Notes: generated by a model not told the origin, from the letters alone. A DNA stretch of 64,000 nt from Flavobacterium sp. H122 (GCF_004959765.1 NZ_SJZD01000007.1:149768-213767), one strand, 5' to 3'; shown: positions 9,562-21,531, counted from the stretch's first letter. Numbers and translations are program-made.

Positions 9562-9585
9562 AAAAGCGACCAAGTGGTCGCTTTT
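9562..9585. terminator. Bidirectional terminator between prfC and the DUF3467 gene
   Basis: Perfect inverted repeat AAAAGCGACC-AAGT-GGTCGCTTTT with A/T runs on both sides. It can end prfC (plus) and the rpoBC-DUF3467 transcript (minus). Confidence 0.85.
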
Positions 9586-9590
9586 GTTAT

Positions 9591-9905
9591 TTACGCCTGT
9601 CCTGTTGGACCGAAATTCAAAGGAATTTGTGGCTGCTCACTTTCTTTAATTTCTCCGTGGGCACTTTCAAAACGGTGAATATTATCAGCCAAAGCCTGTA
9701 CTAACCGTTTCGCGTGCTGCGGTGTTAAAATAATTCTTGATTTCACTTTTGCCTTAGGAACTCCCGGCATGATATTGATAAAATCTACAACAAACTCTGT
9801 ATTAGAGTGATTTATAATAGCCAGATTAGAATAGATTCCTTCTGCAACAGCTTCATCTAATTCAATATTGATTTGTCCTTCCTGTTGTGGGTTTTGATTG
9901 CTCAT
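9591..9905 (-). CDS. DUF3467 domain protein
   Basis: A 104-residue soluble protein of the DUF3467 family. The core (NLAIINHSNTEFVVDFINIM ... RIILTPQHAKRLVQALADNI) is the conserved block of the family. It is encoded 120 bases downstream of rpoC, an arrangement that I recall as conserved in Bacteroidota, so a role linked to transcription or co-expression with RNA polymerase is possible but not established. Tail residues are Pro/Gln/Gly-rich and probably disordered. No catalytic residues are visible. Confidence 0.88.
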   Translation of the reverse strand: MSNQNPQQEGQINIELDEAVAEGIYSNLAIINHSNTEFVVDFINIMPGVPKAKVKSRIILTPQHAKRLVQALADNIHRFESAHGEIKESEQPQIPLNFGPTGQA

Positions 9906-10025
9906 AGTTTTAAAATTTAAGCTACATCTTAATAGTAATCGTAGCAGGTAGTAATTTTATTTATTAAAAAATCCTAACAGCATAACACTGTTAGGATTTA
10001 TAAATATAGTCAGAAAAATTAATTA

Positions 10026-13000
10026 TTAATAATTATATTCTTCTTTAGTAATCATTAATTCGTCATACTCTTCTTTAGAACCTACAATTGTGTTATCATA
10101 GTCTCTCATACCTGTACCGGCAGGAATTCTGTGACCAACAATTACATTTTCTTTAAGACCTTCCAGGTTATCAATCTTACCTGCAACAGCAGCTTCGTTT
10201 AACACTTTAGTAGTTTCCTGGAACGATGCAGCCGAGATGAATGACTTAGTTTGTAACGATGCTCTTGTAATACCCTGAAGTATTGGAGTCGCTGTAGCAG
10301 TGATTACATCACGAGCCACTACTAAGTTTTTATCTTCACGTTTTAATAACGAGTTCTCATCTCTTAAATCACGTGGAGTAACGATTTGACCTGGTTTTAA
10401 ATTAACAGAGTCGCCTGCGTCTTCTACCACTTTCATTCCGTATAACTTATCGTTTTCAGAAATGAAATCTTTTGTGTGAATTAATTGCTCTTCAAGGAAC
10501 AGCGTATCTCCCGGATCCTGTACCTGAACTTTACGCATCATCTGACGGATAACCACCTCAAAGTGTTTATCGTTGATTTTTACCCCTTGTAAACGGTACA
10601 CCTCTTGAATTTCATTCACCAAGTACTGTTGAACAGCAGCCGGACCTTGAATTCTTAAGATATCTTCCGGAGTAATAGCTCCATCAGACAATGGCACTCC
10701 CGCTCTTACGAAGTCATTCTCCTGAACTAAGATTTGGTTTGATAATTTAACCAAGTATTTCTTGATTTCACCAAATTTAGATTCGATAATAATTTCGCGG
10801 TTACCTCTCTTAATCTTTCCAAATGACACAACACCATCAATTTCAGAAACTACCGCTGGGTTTGAAGGATTACGAGCTTCAAGCAACTCGGTAATTCTTG
10901 GTAAACCTCCCGTGATATCGCCTGCTTTAGAAGAACGACGAGGGATTTTTACTAAAATTTTACCTGCTTTAATTTTCTCTCCATCTTCTACCATTAAGTG
11001 TGCACCTACCGGTAAGTTGTATGTTCTGATCAATTCACCGTCTTTACCATAAATATGTAAAGTAGGAATTAACTTTTTATTTCTAGCTTCAGAAATTACT
11101 TTTTCCTGGAAACCTGTTTGCTCATCGATTTCAACTAAGAACGATTGTCCTTGTTCTAAATCTTCGTAACCAACCTTACCAGTGAATTCTGAAATAATTA
11201 CACCATTATACGGGTCCCATTTACAGATAGTTTCTCCTTTTCCGATAGACTGGCCATCAGCAACAAAAATACTTGAACCGTAAGGGATATTGTGCGTACT
11301 TAATAAGATTCCTGTTTTCTCATCAACTAATTTTAATTCAGTTGAACGGGAAATTACGATATCTACTTCATTACCTTCAGCATCTTCACCTTTAACCGTT
11401 TTTAAATCTTCGATTTCCAAACGTCCAGGGAATTTAGCAATGATACTGGATTCTTCAGAAATACCTCCAGCAACCCCTCCAACGTGGAACGTACGAAGTG
11501 TTAACTGTGTACCTGGCTCACCAATTGACTGTGCTGCAATTACACCTACCGCTTCACCTTTTTGAGTCATCTTACCTGTTGCAAGGTTACGTCCGTAACA
11601 TTTAGCACAGATACCTTTTTCTGCCTCACAAGTAAGCGGCGAACGTACTTCAACTTTTTCAAGTGGAGAAGCTTCAATTTCTTTAACGATTGCTTCAGTG
11701 ATTTGCTCACCGGCAGCAACAATTACGTCTGAAGTTAAAGGATTAATTACATCTTGTAATGCAACACGTCCTAAAATTCTTTCTCCTAAAGTTTCAACGA
11801 TTTCCTCATTTTTCTTTAAAGCAGAAACTTCAACACCTCTTAATGTACCACAATCTACTTGGTTCACGATTACATCCTGAGCAACGTCATGTAAACGACG
11901 GGTTAAGTAACCCGCATCCGCCGTTTTTAACGCCGTATCCGCAAGACCCTTACGAGCACCGTGCGTGGAGATGAAGTATTCTAAGATCGAAAGACCTTCT
12001 TTAAAGTTCGATAAGATCGGGTTTTCAATAATTTCACCACCACCAGCAGTTGATTTTTTCGGCTTAGCCATCAAACCACGCATACCAGTTAACTGACGAA
12101 TCTGCTCTTTTGAACCACGGGCTCCTGAATCAAGCATCATATATACCGAGTTGAAACCTTGTTGGTCCTCACGGATATTTTTCATTGCCAATTCCGTTAA
12201 TTGAGCATTAGCTGAAGTCCAAATATCAATAACCTGATTGTAACGCTCATTATTTGTGATAAGACCCATGTTATAGTTCATAGAGATAACCTCTACCTGC
12301 TCTCTGGCCTCAGCAATTAATGATTGTTTTTGATCTGGAATTTTAATATCACCTAAAGAGAATGATAATCCTCCTTTAAATGCGAATCTATATCCCATAT
12401 CCTTCATATTATCAAGGAAACCAGCCGTTGTAGGAACATCAGTTACTGCAAGGATTTTTCCAATGATATCACGAAGTGATTTTTTAGTTAATACCTCATT
12501 GATATAACCAGCTGCTTCAGGTACTACCTCGTTGAATAATACACGTCCAGCAGTTGTCTGGATAATTTTATATACTAATTCTCCATTTTCATTGAAGTCT
12601 TTCGCTCTAATTTTAACACGTGCATTTAACTCCAAACGGCCTTCGTTTAATGCAATATGCACCTCTTCTGCCGAATAGAAAGTCAAGCCTTCACCTTTAA
12701 TTGTTAACTCAGGTGTAGTTAAACGCTCTTTTGTCATATAGTACAATCCAAGAACCATGTCCTGAGATGGAACCGTGATAGGCGCACCATTAGCAGGGTT
12801 CAAGATATTGTGAGAACCTAACATTAATAATTGAGCTTCTAAAATAGCTTCCGGTCCTAATGGTAAGTGAACCGCCATCTGGTCACCGTCAAAGTCGGCG
12901 TTGAATGCCGTACACGTTAACGGGTGTAACTGGATTGCTTTTCCTTCAATTAACTTAGGCTGGAATGCCTGAATACCCAATCTGTGAAGAGTTGGAGCAC

Positions 13001-14330
13001 GGTTAAGTAATACCGGATGTCCTTTGATTACATTTTCCAGGATATCCCATACTACAGGCTCTTTTTTATCGATGATTTTTTTAGCCGACTTAACTGTTTT
13101 TACAATACCTCTTTCGATCAATTTACGGATAACGAATGGTTTGTAAAGCTCAGCAGCCATATCTTTTGGCAAACCACACTCATACATTTTCAATTCAGGT
13201 CCAACAACAATTACCGAACGAGCTGAATAGTCAACACGTTTACCTAATAAGTTTTGACGGAAACGTCCTTGCTTACCTTTTAATGAGTCCGATAATGATT
13301 TTAATGGTCTGTTTGATTCTGTTTTAACAGCAGAAGCTTTTCTTGTGTTATCAAATAATGAATCTACCGCTTCCTGAAGCATACGCTTTTCGTTACGTAA
13401 GATAACTTCCGGCGCTTTTATTTCCATTAATCGTTTTAAACGGTTGTTACGGATAATTACACGACGGTATAAGTCATTCAAATCTGAAGTTGCGAAACGA
13501 CCACCATCAAGTGGCACTAACGGACGTAATTCTGGTGGAATAACCGGAATTACTTTTAAGATCATCCACTCAGGTAAGTTCTCTCTGTTGTTGTTAGCTT
13601 CACGGAAAGACTCAACTACCTGAAGACGTTTTAAAGCTTCAGTTTTTCTTTGCTTAGATGTTTCATTGTTGGCAGCATGACGTAATTGGTACGATAATGT
13701 ATCCAATTCAACACGTGACAATAAATCCATAATACATTCAGCACCCATTTTAGCGATGAATTTATTAGGATCATTATCATCTAAATATTGGTTTTCCATT
13801 GGAAGAGAATCAGAAATATTCAAGTATTCTTCTTCTGTTAAGAAATCCATTTTTTGTAATGATTCACCTTCAGCGTTTTTAGCAATACCAGCTTGGATTA
13901 CTACATAACGCTCATAGTAAATAATCATGTCTAATTTCTTAGACGGTAATCCTAAAATGTAACCAATTTTGTTAGGTAACGAACGGAAATACCAAATATG
14001 AGCAATAGGCACAACTAAGTTGATGTGTCCTACACGGTCACGACGTACTTTTTTCTCAGTAACTTCAACCCCACAACGGTCACAAACGATTCCTTTGTAA
14101 CGGATTCTTTTATATTTACCACAAGCACACTCATAGTCTTTTACAGGACCAAAGATACGCTCACAGAATAAACCGTCACGCTCAGGTTTGTGCGTTCTAT
14201 AGTTGATAGTTTCCGGTTTTAATACCTCACCACGGGATTCTGCCAAGATTGACTCAGGAGAAGCTAAACCAATTGAAATTTGGTTAAATCGTTTGATGGT
14301 ATTTTTATCTTTATTTCTATTTGTTGTCAT
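10026..14330 (-). CDS. rpoC: DNA-directed RNA polymerase subunit beta'
   Basis: A 1434-residue beta' subunit. The N-terminal zinc ribbon has Cys68, Cys70, Cys83 and Cys86. The catalytic magnesium motif NADFDGDQ occupies residues 477-484, with Asp479, Asp481 and Asp483. The second zinc site ([19 protein letters not shown]) and the trigger-loop/bridge-helix region ([20 protein letters not shown]) are intact. It follows rpoB by 77 bases on the same strand. The intervening spacer contains a weak inverted repeat (GTTCCAGCCA / TGGCTGAAAC, about 14365-14396). Confidence 0.99.
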   Translation of the reverse strand: MTTNRNKDKNTIKRFNQISIGLASPESILAESRGEVLKPETINYRTHKPERDGLFCERIFGPVKDYECACGKYKRIRYKGIVCDRCGVEVTEKKVRRDRVGHINLVVPIAHIWYFRSLPNKIGYILGLPSKKLDMIIYYERYVVIQAGIAKNAEGESLQKMDFLTEEEYLNISDSLPMENQYLDDNDPNKFIAKMGAECIMDLLSRVELDTLSYQLRHAANNETSKQRKTEALKRLQVVESFREANNNRENLPEWMILKVIPVIPPELRPLVPLDGGRFATSDLNDLYRRVIIRNNRLKRLMEIKAPEVILRNEKRMLQEAVDSLFDNTRKASAVKTESNRPLKSLSDSLKGKQGRFRQNLLGKRVDYSARSVIVVGPELKMYECGLPKDMAAELYKPFVIRKLIERGIVKTVKSAKKIIDKKEPVVWDILENVIKGHPVLLNRAPTLHRLGIQAFQPKLIEGKAIQLHPLTCTAFNADFDGDQMAVHLPLGPEAILEAQLLMLGSHNILNPANGAPITVPSQDMVLGLYYMTKERLTTPELTIKGEGLTFYSAEEVHIALNEGRLELNARVKIRAKDFNENGELVYKIIQTTAGRVLFNEVVPEAAGYINEVLTKKSLRDIIGKILAVTDVPTTAGFLDNMKDMGYRFAFKGGLSFSLGDIKIPDQKQSLIAEAREQVEVISMNYNMGLITNNERYNQVIDIWTSANAQLTELAMKNIREDQQGFNSVYMMLDSGARGSKEQIRQLTGMRGLMAKPKKSTAGGGEIIENPILSNFKEGLSILEYFISTHGARKGLADTALKTADAGYLTRRLHDVAQDVIVNQVDCGTLRGVEVSALKKNEEIVETLGERILGRVALQDVINPLTSDVIVAAGEQITEAIVKEIEASPLEKVEVRSPLTCEAEKGICAKCYGRNLATGKMTQKGEAVGVIAAQSIGEPGTQLTLRTFHVGGVAGGISEESSIIAKFPGRLEIEDLKTVKGEDAEGNEVDIVISRSTELKLVDEKTGILLSTHNIPYGSSIFVADGQSIGKGETICKWDPYNGVIISEFTGKVGYEDLEQGQSFLVEIDEQTGFQEKVISEARNKKLIPTLHIYGKDGELIRTYNLPVGAHLMVEDGEKIKAGKILVKIPRRSSKAGDITGGLPRITELLEARNPSNPAVVSEIDGVVSFGKIKRGNREIIIESKFGEIKKYLVKLSNQILVQENDFVRAGVPLSDGAITPEDILRIQGPAAVQQYLVNEIQEVYRLQGVKINDKHFEVVIRQMMRKVQVQDPGDTLFLEEQLIHTKDFISENDKLYGMKVVEDAGDSVNLKPGQIVTPRDLRDENSLLKREDKNLVVARDVITATATPILQGITRASLQTKSFISAASFQETTKVLNEAAVAGKIDNLEGLKENVIVGHRIPAGTGMRDYDNTIVGSKEEYDELMITKEEYNY

Positions 14331-14407
14331 AGTCGATTTTTTAAAAGTTTTCAGTTTTAGTGTTTGTTCCAGCCACAGTCTCCCTATGGCTGAAACTAAC
14401 TACTGAT

Positions 14408-17400
14408 TTATTCTTCTAATCTGATGTCTAAACCAAGACCTTTTAATTCGTGCATTAATACATTGAATGATTCTGGTAATCCTGGTTCCGGCATTGTTTC
14501 ACCCTTAACGATTGCTTCGTAAGTTTTAGCTCTACCAATTACGTCATCCGACTTAACAGTCAGGATTTCACGTAATGTACTTGATGCACCGTATGCTTCA
14601 AGTGCCCAAACCTCCATCTCTCCAAAACGCTGACCACCAAACTGAGCTTTACCTCCTAAAGGCTGTTGCGTGATTAATGAGTAAGGACCAATAGAACGAG
14701 CGTGCATTTTATCATCAACCATGTGACCTAATTTCAACATATAGATAACACCTACAGTAGCCGGTTGGTGGAAACGCTCTCCAGTTCCTCCATCATATAA
14801 ATATGTATGTCCGAATCTTGGAACTCCTGCTTCGTCTGTCAAGGCATTGATTTGATCTAAAGATGCACCATCAAAGATTGGTGTTGCATACTTTCTTCCT
14901 AATTTTTTACCTGCCCATCCAAGAACTGTTTCATAAATCTGACCAATGTTCATACGTGAAGGTACCCCAAGTGGATTCAATACGATATCTACCGGTGTTC
15001 CATCCTCTAAGAATGGCATGTCTTCCTGACGAACAATACGTGCAACGATACCTTTGTTACCGTGACGTCCTGCCATCTTATCACCCACTTTCAGTTTACG
15101 TTTCTTAGCGATATAAACTTTAGCTAATTTCAAGATACCTGACGGTAACTCGTCACCCACAGTAATTGTGAATTTCTCACGACGTAAAGCACCTTGAAGG
15201 TCATTCAACTTAATTTTATAATTGTGAATTAAGTCATTTACCATTGCATTTGTTTCATCATCAGCAACCCATTGACCTTTAGTCAAGTGAGCAAAATCTT
15301 CCACTGCCTGTAACATTTTCTTAGTGTACTTTTTACCTTTAGGTAATACTTCTTCACCTAAATCGTTCATTACACCTTGAGATGTTTTACCATCAACGAT
15401 TACAAACAATTTCTCGATTAATCTGTCTTTTAATTCAACAAATTTAGTTTCGAAATCCATTTCAAGAGCAGATAACTCGTCTTTTTCCTGCGAACGCTTA
15501 CGCTTATCTTTTACCGCTCTTGCGAATAATTTTTTATCTAAAACAACACCGTGTAAAGAAGGAGAAGCTTTTAATGAAGCATCTTTCACATCACCTGCTT
15601 TATCACCGAAGATAGCTCTTAATAGTTTTTCTTCTGGAGTAGGATCAGATTCTCCTTTTGGTGTAATTTTTCCGATTAGAATGTCACCAGGCTTAACCTC
15701 TGCTCCAATTCTAATCATACCGTTTTCATCCAAATCTTTAGTAGCTTCTTCAGATACGTTTGGAATATCATTCGTTAATTCTTCGTTACCTAATTTAGTA
15801 TCACGAACTTCTAATGAATAATCATCAATATGGATTGATGTAAAGATATCATCACGAACTACTTTTTCAGAAATTACAATCGCATCCTCAAAGTTGTAAC
15901 CTTTCCAAGGCATGAACGCAACCTGTAAGTTTCTACCAAGAGCTAACTCACCATTTTGTGTTGCATAACCTTCACAAAGTACCTGACCTAATTTTACTTT
16001 ATCACCTTTTCTTACGATAGGTTTTAAGTTGATTGTTGTACTTTGATTCGTTTTACGGAACTTGATTAATTGATATGTTTTATCATCTGTATCAAAACTT
16101 ACTGCTCTTTCTGCATCTGTTCTTTCGTATTTGATAGTGATTTTATCAGCATCAACATACTCAACAACACCGTTTCCTTCAGCATTGATCAACACTCTTG
16201 AGTCAGAAGCCACCTGACGCTCTAAACCTGTACCTACAATAGGAGAATCAGGGCGTAATAATGGAACTGCCTGACGCATCATGTTTGATCCCATCAACGC
16301 ACGGTTCGCGTCATCGTGCTCTAAGAACGGAATTAATGAAGCAGAAATAGAAGCAATCTGGTTAGGAGCAACGTCAGTATAGTGAACCGCTGTTGGGTCA
16401 ACTACCGGGAAGTCACCTTCCTCACGAGCAATTACTTTATCAGCTGTAATTGTACCGTTGTTATCCATCTCAATGTTTGCCTGAGCAATCATTTTACCTT
16501 CTTCTTCTTCAGCACTTAAATAGATAGGCTCAGAAACTAAGTCAACTTTACCATTTTCTACTTTACGGTAAGGAGTTTCAATGAATCCCATTCCGTTTAC
16601 TTTAGCATATACCCCTAATGAAGAGATAAGACCAATGTTTGGTCCCTCTGGAGTTTCAATAGGACATAAACGACCATAGTGTGTATAGTGAACGTCACGA
16701 ACCTCGAAACCTGCTCTCTCTCTGGATAAACCTCCAGGTCCTAAAGCTGATAAACGACGTTTGTGTGTAATCTCTGCCAATGGATTTGTTTGGTCCATAA
16801 ACTGAGATAACTGGTTCGTACCAAAGAATGAGTTGATTACTGAAGACAAAGTCTTAGCGTTAATCAAATCGATAGGTGTAAACACCTCATTATCACGAAC
16901 GTTCATACGCTCACGAATAGTACGAGCCATACGAGCCAAACCAACACCAAACTGAGCAGATAATTGTTCACCTACTGTACGTACACGACGGTTAGATAAG
17001 TGGTCGATATCATCGATCTCAGCTTTAGAGTTAATCAACTCAATTAAATATTTTACGATAGTAATAATATCCTCTTTAGTAAGCACCTGCTTATCCATAG
17101 GAATATCAAGACCTAATTTTTTGTTCATTCTGTAACGACCTACATCACCTAAGTTGTAACGTTGATCAGAGAAGAATAATTTATCGATAATTCCGCGTGC
17201 AGTTTCCTCATCTGGTGGTTCTGCATTACGTAATTGTCTGTATATGTGTTCTACAGCTTCTTTTTCAGAGTTTGTAGGGTCTTTTTGTAATGTATTGTGG
17301 ATGATTGAATAATCAGCAGTATTTAAATCTTCTTTATGTAATAAGATAGATTTAACATTTGCATCAACGATTTCTTCAACATTATCTTTATCTAAAAGCG

Positions 17401-18220
17401 TATCACGATCCAAGATGATTTCGTTACGTTCGATAGAAACAACCTCACCAGTATCCTCATCTACGAAGTCCTCATGCCATGTATTCAATACACGTGCAGC
17501 TAAACGACGACCGATATATTTCTTTAAACCTGATTTAGACACTTTGATTTCTTCAGCTAAATCGAAGATTTCCAAGATATCTTTATCACGCTCAAATCCA
17601 ATTGCACGGAAAAGAGTTGTTACAGGTAATTTTTTCTTTCTATCAATATATGCGTACATTACGCTGTTGATATCAGTAGCGAATTCAATCCAAGATCCTT
17701 TAAAAGGAATTACTCTGGCAGAGTATAATTTTGTTCCATTTGCGTGGAATGATTGTCCAAAGAATACACCAGGTGAACGGTGTAACTGAGAAACAACAAC
17801 ACGCTCCGCTCCATTAATTACGAAAGTTCCGCTAGGCGTCATGTAAGGGATTGTACCTAAGTAAACATCCTGTACAATAGTTTCGAAATCTTCATGCTCA
17901 GGGTCAGTACAGTATAGTTTTAGTCTTGCTTTTAAAGGCACGCTATATGTAAGCCCTCTATCTATACATTCTTCAATTGTATAACGAGGCGGGTCAACAA
18001 AATAATCTAAGAACTCAAGCACGAATTGGTTACGTGTGTCTGTGATTGGGAAGTTTTCCATGAAGGTATTGTATAACCCCTCGTTGCCTCTTTCGTCTGA
18101 TTTCGTTTCAAGTTGGAAGAAATCCTTGAACGATTTTACCTGGATATCCAGAAAATCCGGATAATTAGGGATATTTTTTGTAGAGGCAAAATTCAATCTT
18201 TCAGTCTGATTTATTATCAT
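14408..18220 (-). CDS. rpoB: DNA-directed RNA polymerase subunit beta
   Basis: A 1270-residue beta subunit. The rifampicin-pocket region is present with the typical order [20 protein letters not shown] then [12 protein letters not shown]. The C-terminal part has [20 protein letters not shown] and ends LGLDIRLEE. Three in-frame starts lie close together (TTG 18229, ATG 18223, ATG 18220); I chose 18220 because related flavobacterial proteins begin M-I-x-N-Q-T-E-R-L. The transcript from rplL crosses a strong hairpin at 18425-18462 before reaching rpoB. Confidence 0.98.
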   Translation of the reverse strand: MIINQTERLNFASTKNIPNYPDFLDIQVKSFKDFFQLETKSDERGNEGLYNTFMENFPITDTRNQFVLEFLDYFVDPPRYTIEECIDRGLTYSVPLKARLKLYCTDPEHEDFETIVQDVYLGTIPYMTPSGTFVINGAERVVVSQLHRSPGVFFGQSFHANGTKLYSARVIPFKGSWIEFATDINSVMYAYIDRKKKLPVTTLFRAIGFERDKDILEIFDLAEEIKVSKSGLKKYIGRRLAARVLNTWHEDFVDEDTGEVVSIERNEIILDRDTLLDKDNVEEIVDANVKSILLHKEDLNTADYSIIHNTLQKDPTNSEKEAVEHIYRQLRNAEPPDEETARGIIDKLFFSDQRYNLGDVGRYRMNKKLGLDIPMDKQVLTKEDIITIVKYLIELINSKAEIDDIDHLSNRRVRTVGEQLSAQFGVGLARMARTIRERMNVRDNEVFTPIDLINAKTLSSVINSFFGTNQLSQFMDQTNPLAEITHKRRLSALGPGGLSRERAGFEVRDVHYTHYGRLCPIETPEGPNIGLISSLGVYAKVNGMGFIETPYRKVENGKVDLVSEPIYLSAEEEEGKMIAQANIEMDNNGTITADKVIAREEGDFPVVDPTAVHYTDVAPNQIASISASLIPFLEHDDANRALMGSNMMRQAVPLLRPDSPIVGTGLERQVASDSRVLINAEGNGVVEYVDADKITIKYERTDAERAVSFDTDDKTYQLIKFRKTNQSTTINLKPIVRKGDKVKLGQVLCEGYATQNGELALGRNLQVAFMPWKGYNFEDAIVISEKVVRDDIFTSIHIDDYSLEVRDTKLGNEELTNDIPNVSEEATKDLDENGMIRIGAEVKPGDILIGKITPKGESDPTPEEKLLRAIFGDKAGDVKDASLKASPSLHGVVLDKKLFARAVKDKRKRSQEKDELSALEMDFETKFVELKDRLIEKLFVIVDGKTSQGVMNDLGEEVLPKGKKYTKKMLQAVEDFAHLTKGQWVADDETNAMVNDLIHNYKIKLNDLQGALRREKFTITVGDELPSGILKLAKVYIAKKRKLKVGDKMAGRHGNKGIVARIVRQEDMPFLEDGTPVDIVLNPLGVPSRMNIGQIYETVLGWAGKKLGRKYATPIFDGASLDQINALTDEAGVPRFGHTYLYDGGTGERFHQPATVGVIYMLKLGHMVDDKMHARSIGPYSLITQQPLGGKAQFGGQRFGEMEVWALEAYGASSTLREILTVKSDDVIGRAKTYEAIVKGETMPEPGLPESFNVLMHELKGLGLDIRLEE

Positions 18221-18424
18221 CATGGACAAAATTTTGATTAAAAAAAAGTAATTTTTGTGTTAAACACATTAATTTATAATAATCAATACTTTTTTTATTA
18301 TAACCAGCACATCTTTTGAAAATAAGTGTATTGAGACTTTTCTCCCTTTCTTCGTGTTGGTTTAAAGTGTTTTAGTATGTTAATTATTTCCCAAAAAAAG
18401 AAATAAATTTATTATACGAAAAAT

Positions 18425-18462
18425 GGTTTAGGCCTTGAGTAAAGTACTCAAAGGCCTAAACC
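18425..18462 (-). terminator. Attenuator-like hairpin between rplL and rpoB
   Basis: GGTTTAGGCC-TTGAGTA and TACTCA-AAGGCCTAAACC pair over about 17 bp with a three-base loop and a one-base bulge. On the minus strand it is followed by ATTTTTCG, an imperfect T-run. The position matches the rplL-rpoB attenuator known from enterobacteria, where partial termination lowers rpoBC relative to ribosomal protein synthesis; the analogy is inference. Confidence 0.6.
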
Positions 18463-18483
18463 TGTATTCTAAACTATGTTGGA

Positions 18484-18852
18484 TTATTTAACCTCAACAA
18501 CAGCTCCAGCCTCTTCTAAAGCTTTCTTAAGACCTTCAGCCTCATCTTTAGAAATTGCTTCTTTTACGTTTGTAGGAGCAGCATCAACTAAATCTTTAGC
18601 TTCTTTAAGACCTAAACCAGTTAATTCTTTAACCGCTTTAACAACTCCTAATTTAGAAGCACCAGCATCTTTCAATACTACAGTGAATTCAGTTTGCTCT
18701 TCAGCAGCAGCATCTCCACCACCTGCAGCAACTACTACAGCAGCAGCAGCCGGCTCAATACCATACTCATCTTTTAATATTGCAGCTAAATCATTAACTT
18801 CTTTAACTGTTAAATTTACTAATTGTTCTGCGAATTGTTTCAAATCTGCCAT
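18484..18852 (-). CDS. rplL: 50S ribosomal protein L7/L12
   Basis: A 122-residue L7/L12. The N-terminal dimerisation helix ([20 protein letters not shown]) is followed by an Ala/Gly-rich hinge at about 35-50 and the globular C-terminal domain with [15 protein letters not shown]. The protein forms the stalk that recruits translation factors. It lies 54 bases after rplJ and upstream of the rpoB attenuator hairpin. Confidence 0.98.
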   Translation of the reverse strand: MADLKQFAEQLVNLTVKEVNDLAAILKDEYGIEPAAAAVVVAAGGGDAAAEEQTEFTVVLKDAGASKLGVVKAVKELTGLGLKEAKDLVDAAPTNVKEAISKDEAEGLKKALEEAGAVVEVK

Positions 18853-18906
18853 TTTTTCTATCTTTTAAAATGATTTGTAATTTATATAATTTAAATAGTG
18901 CGCTAA

Positions 18907-19407
18907 TTATTCAGCAGCTTCACCTTTAGATTCTGCGTTGTTCAATAAAGCAGAAATAATACGTTTAGCTGGTGATTGAAGTAATCCAATGATATCTCCA
19001 ATAACTTCTTCTTTAGATTTAAGAGCAGCTAACGAATCTAATAGGTTATCACCGATATAAATCTCGTCGTTAATGAAAGCTCCTTTAAAAACTGGTTTTT
19101 CACCTTTTTTACGGAATTCTTTAATAACTTTTGCAGGTGCATTTGCAATATCAGCAATTAAGATTGAAGTGTTTCCTTTTAAAGTAGTTGGTAATTCACC
19201 AAATTCTTTATCAGAAGCTTCCATTGCTTTAGCAAGTAAAGTATTTTTAACAACTTCTAATTTGATACCAGCTTTAAAACAAGCTCTTCTTAAATTTGAA
19301 GTAGTTTCTGCATTTAAACCAGAAATATCTGCTAAGTAAACGATATTAGTTCCAGCTAATTGTGCAGTTAAATCTCCAATAGCGATTGATTTTTCTTCTC
19401 TTGTCAT
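18907..19407 (-). CDS. rplJ: 50S ribosomal protein L10
   Basis: A 166-residue L10. The N-terminal domain (MTREEKSIAIGDLTAQLAGT, then NIVYLADISGL) binds 23S rRNA and the C-terminal helix carries L7/L12 dimers. It lies 22 bases after rplA and 54 before rplL, in the standard order. The C-terminal tail (LLNNAESKGEAAE) is acidic, as in related proteins. Confidence 0.98.
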   Translation of the reverse strand: MTREEKSIAIGDLTAQLAGTNIVYLADISGLNAETTSNLRRACFKAGIKLEVVKNTLLAKAMEASDKEFGELPTTLKGNTSILIADIANAPAKVIKEFRKKGEKPVFKGAFINDEIYIGDNLLDSLAALKSKEEVIGDIIGLLQSPAKRIISALLNNAESKGEAAE

Positions 19408-19429
19408 ATCAAAAACTTTTAACTACCAA

Positions 19430-20119
19430 TTATACTGCTTTAGGATCTAAAGCAATAGCCGGACTCATTGTACTTGATAAGTGGATAGACTTAATATAAG
19501 TACCTTTTGCAGCAGTTGGTTTTAATTTAATTAATGTTTGAATAATTTCGTGAGCATTCTCCTGGATTTTGTCAGCATCAAAAGAGATTCTTCCAATTCC
19601 AGCGTGAACGATACCTGTTTTATCAACTTTGAAGTCGATTTTACCAGATTTAACCTCTTCTACAGCTTTACCTACTTCCATAGTAACTGTACCAGTTTTA
19701 GGATTTGGCATTAAACCACGAGGTCCTAAAATACGACCTAACGGACCTAATTTACCCATAACTGCAGGCATAGTGATGATTACATCAACATCTGTCCAAC
19801 CGTCTTTAATTTTTTGTAAATAGTCATCAAGACCTACGTGATCAGCACCAGCAGCTTTAGCTTCAGCCTCTTTATCCGGAGTAACTAATGCTAATACTCT
19901 CACGTCTTTACCTGTTCCGTGTGGTAAAGAAACCACACCTCTTACCATTTGATTCGCTTTACGAGGGTCAACTCCTAATTTAACAGCGATATCAACAGAT
20001 TCATCAAATTTTGCAGCAGCAACTTCTTTGATTAATGCAGAAGCATCTTTTAAAGAATATAATTTATTCTTCTCAATTTTAGAAGCAGCAACTTTTTGCT
20101 TTTTCGTTAATTTTGCCAT
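19430..20119 (-). CDS. rplA: 50S ribosomal protein L1
   Basis: A 229-residue L1. Conserved blocks include [20 protein letters not shown] and [15 protein letters not shown]. In other bacteria L1 also represses its own operon by binding the rplK leader; a hairpin upstream of rplK in this window could be such a site. It starts 6 bases after the rplK stop. Confidence 0.98.
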   Translation of the reverse strand: MAKLTKKQKVAASKIEKNKLYSLKDASALIKEVAAAKFDESVDIAVKLGVDPRKANQMVRGVVSLPHGTGKDVRVLALVTPDKEAEAKAAGADHVGLDDYLQKIKDGWTDVDVIITMPAVMGKLGPLGRILGPRGLMPNPKTGTVTMEVGKAVEEVKSGKIDFKVDKTGIVHAGIGRISFDADKIQENAHEIIQTLIKLKPTAAKGTYIKSIHLSSTMSPAIALDPKAV

Positions 20120-20125
20120 TTTCTC

Positions 20126-20566
20126 TTAGTTTAAAGGAGAATCTCCAGTTACAGTTATACCCATAGATCTAGCTGTTCCAGCTACCATGCTCATTGCTTT
20201 CTCAATTGTGAACGCATTTAAGTCAGGCATTTTTTCTTCAGCGATAGCTCTAATCTGATCCCAAGTTACATTAGCAACTTTTTTACGGTTAGGCTGTCCT
20301 GATCCAGACTTAATTTTTGCAGCTTCTAATAATTGGATAGCAGCAGGAGGAGTTTTTACAACAAAATCAAACGATTTGTCTTTGTACACAGTAATTTGAA
20401 CTGGTAATACTTTGCCTGGTTTATCTTGTGTTCTAGCATTGAACTGCTTACAGAACTCCATGATGTTAACCCCAGCAGCTCCCAAAGCAGGTCCAACCGG
20501 TGGCGATGGGTTCGCAGCACCTCCCTTAACTTGTAGTTTAACTACTTTACTAACTTCTTTAGCCAT
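20126..20566 (-). CDS. rplK: 50S ribosomal protein L11
   Basis: A 146-residue L11. The N-terminal domain has [20 protein letters not shown] with the conserved proline pair, and the C-terminal RNA-binding domain has [20 protein letters not shown]. It forms the GTPase-associated centre with 23S rRNA. It is placed between nusG and rplA, as in most bacteria. Confidence 0.98.
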   Translation of the reverse strand: MAKEVSKVVKLQVKGGAANPSPPVGPALGAAGVNIMEFCKQFNARTQDKPGKVLPVQITVYKDKSFDFVVKTPPAAIQLLEAAKIKSGSGQPNRKKVANVTWDQIRAIAEEKMPDLNAFTIEKAMSMVAGTARSMGITVTGDSPLN

Positions 20567-20582
20567 TGTTTAAAAAATTTAG

Positions 20583-20612
20583 CACATCGATCAATTGGAA
20601 GCGATTGATGTG
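20583..20612 (-). promoter_or_regulatory. Hairpin in the rplK leader
   Basis: CACATCGATC and GATTGATGTG form a 10-bp stem with one mismatch in the 64-base gap between nusG and rplK. On the minus strand it is followed by CTAAATTTTTTAAAC. It could be a partial terminator or an L1 autoregulatory site; I cannot match it to the rRNA site by eye. Confidence 0.4.
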
Positions 20613-20630
20613 AATTATTCAGAATAAAAT

Positions 20631-21182
20631 TTATACTTTTTCTACCTGCATAAAACTCAATTCCAATGGAGTTTTTCTTCCGAAAATCTTCACCATTACC
20701 TCAAGCTTACGCTTTTCTTCATTGATCTTTTCAATTGTACCATTAAAGCCATTGAAAGGACCGTCAGTTACTTTTACCGTTTCACCCAAAGTGTAAGGTA
20801 TAGCTCCGTGATCTACTGTAGTAGCCAATTCATCCACTTTACCTAACATTCTGTTTACTTCAGCCTGTCTTAAAGGCACAGGATCACCCCCCTTAACTTC
20901 ACCTAAAAAACCAATTACACCGGTAATTGATTTAATGATGTGAGGAATTTCACCTGTCAAATTTGCTTCAATCATTACGTAACCAGGAAAATAAACTCGC
21001 TCTTTGCTGATTTTTTTCCCATCACGCACTGAAACCACTTTTTCAGTTGGAACTAATACTTGAGAGATGTAATCAGCCATACCAACTCTGTTAATCTCTT
21101 GCTCAATGTAAGATTTAACTTTGTTTTCCTGACCACTTACAGCTCTGACAACATACCACTTTTTCACATTAGTTTCCGCCAT
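20631..21182 (-). CDS. nusG: Transcription termination/antitermination factor NusG
   Basis: A 183-residue NusG. The NGN domain starts KKWYVVRAVSGQENKVKSYI and the C-terminal KOW motif is VKVTDGPFNGFNGTIEKINE. NusG binds the polymerase clamp and couples transcription with translation or Rho. It follows secE by 10 bases; the secE-nusG order next to rplKA is standard. Confidence 0.98.
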   Translation of the reverse strand: MAETNVKKWYVVRAVSGQENKVKSYIEQEINRVGMADYISQVLVPTEKVVSVRDGKKISKERVYFPGYVMIEANLTGEIPHIIKSITGVIGFLGEVKGGDPVPLRQAEVNRMLGKVDELATTVDHGAIPYTLGETVKVTDGPFNGFNGTIEKINEEKRKLEVMVKIFGRKTPLELSFMQVEKV

Positions 21183-21192
21183 AACAACCCAA

Positions 21193-21390
21193 TTATCCTT
21201 TTAATAAATTAAAGAAACCTTCTATTGTTTTAGTGAAAATCTCATCTACACCCCAAGTAGCTAAAGCAAAAATAACTGAGAAGACAGCTACAACAATTGT
21301 TAATTTTTGTACCTCTTCCCAAGTTGGCCAAGTCACATTTGACTTAAACTCTTCAAAAGCTTCAGATATGTAATTAGTAACTTTGCTCAT
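21193..21390 (-). CDS. secE: Preprotein translocase subunit SecE
   Basis: A 65-residue single-span SecE. It begins MSKVTNYISEAFEEFKSNVT with the conserved amphipathic helix and W-P-T-W-E-E motif, followed by one membrane segment (about residues 32-54). A longer in-frame start would run back into tRNA-Trp, so the ATG at 21390 is chosen. SecE stabilises SecY in the Sec channel. Confidence 0.95.
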   Translation of the reverse strand: MSKVTNYISEAFEEFKSNVTWPTWEEVQKLTIVVAVFSVIFALATWGVDEIFTKTIEGFFNLLKG

Positions 21391-21405
21391 TTTATTTTCT
21401 ATTTG

Positions 21406-21477
21406 CACGGGCGGAGGGATTCGAACCCCCATCAATGGTTTTGGAGACCACTATACTAGCCCTTGTACTACGCCCGT
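21406..21477 (-). tRNA. tRNA-Trp (CCA)
   Basis: A complete cloverleaf can be folded: acceptor ACGGGCG / CGCCCGT with discriminator G, anticodon loop CTCCAAA giving anticodon CCA, and T arm GGTTCGAATCC. It sits between tuf and secE, as in many Bacteroidota. No promoter box lies between the tuf terminator and this gene. Confidence 0.96.
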
Positions 21478-21482
21478 TTGTT

Positions 21483-21511
21483 AAAAACAGTGCCGTCGTT
21501 AAACGACACTG
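21483..21511 (-). terminator. Terminator-like hairpin after tuf
   Basis: CAGTG-TCGT and ACGA-CG-GCACTG pair with a small bulge on the minus strand and are followed by GTTTTTAAC. It lies between the tuf stop and tRNA-Trp and may be leaky, since no promoter is seen before the tRNA. Confidence 0.6.
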
Positions 21512-21531
21512 CTATTATATATAATTGTAAA

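Noticed and set aside
10762..17789. Several open frames of 60-125 codons on the plus strand opposite rpoC and rpoB
   Set aside because: They are antisense shadows of highly conserved genes, with no start signals or recognisable products.
21391..21435. N-terminal extension of secE
   Set aside because: It would be encoded inside tRNA-Trp; SecE begins at 21390.
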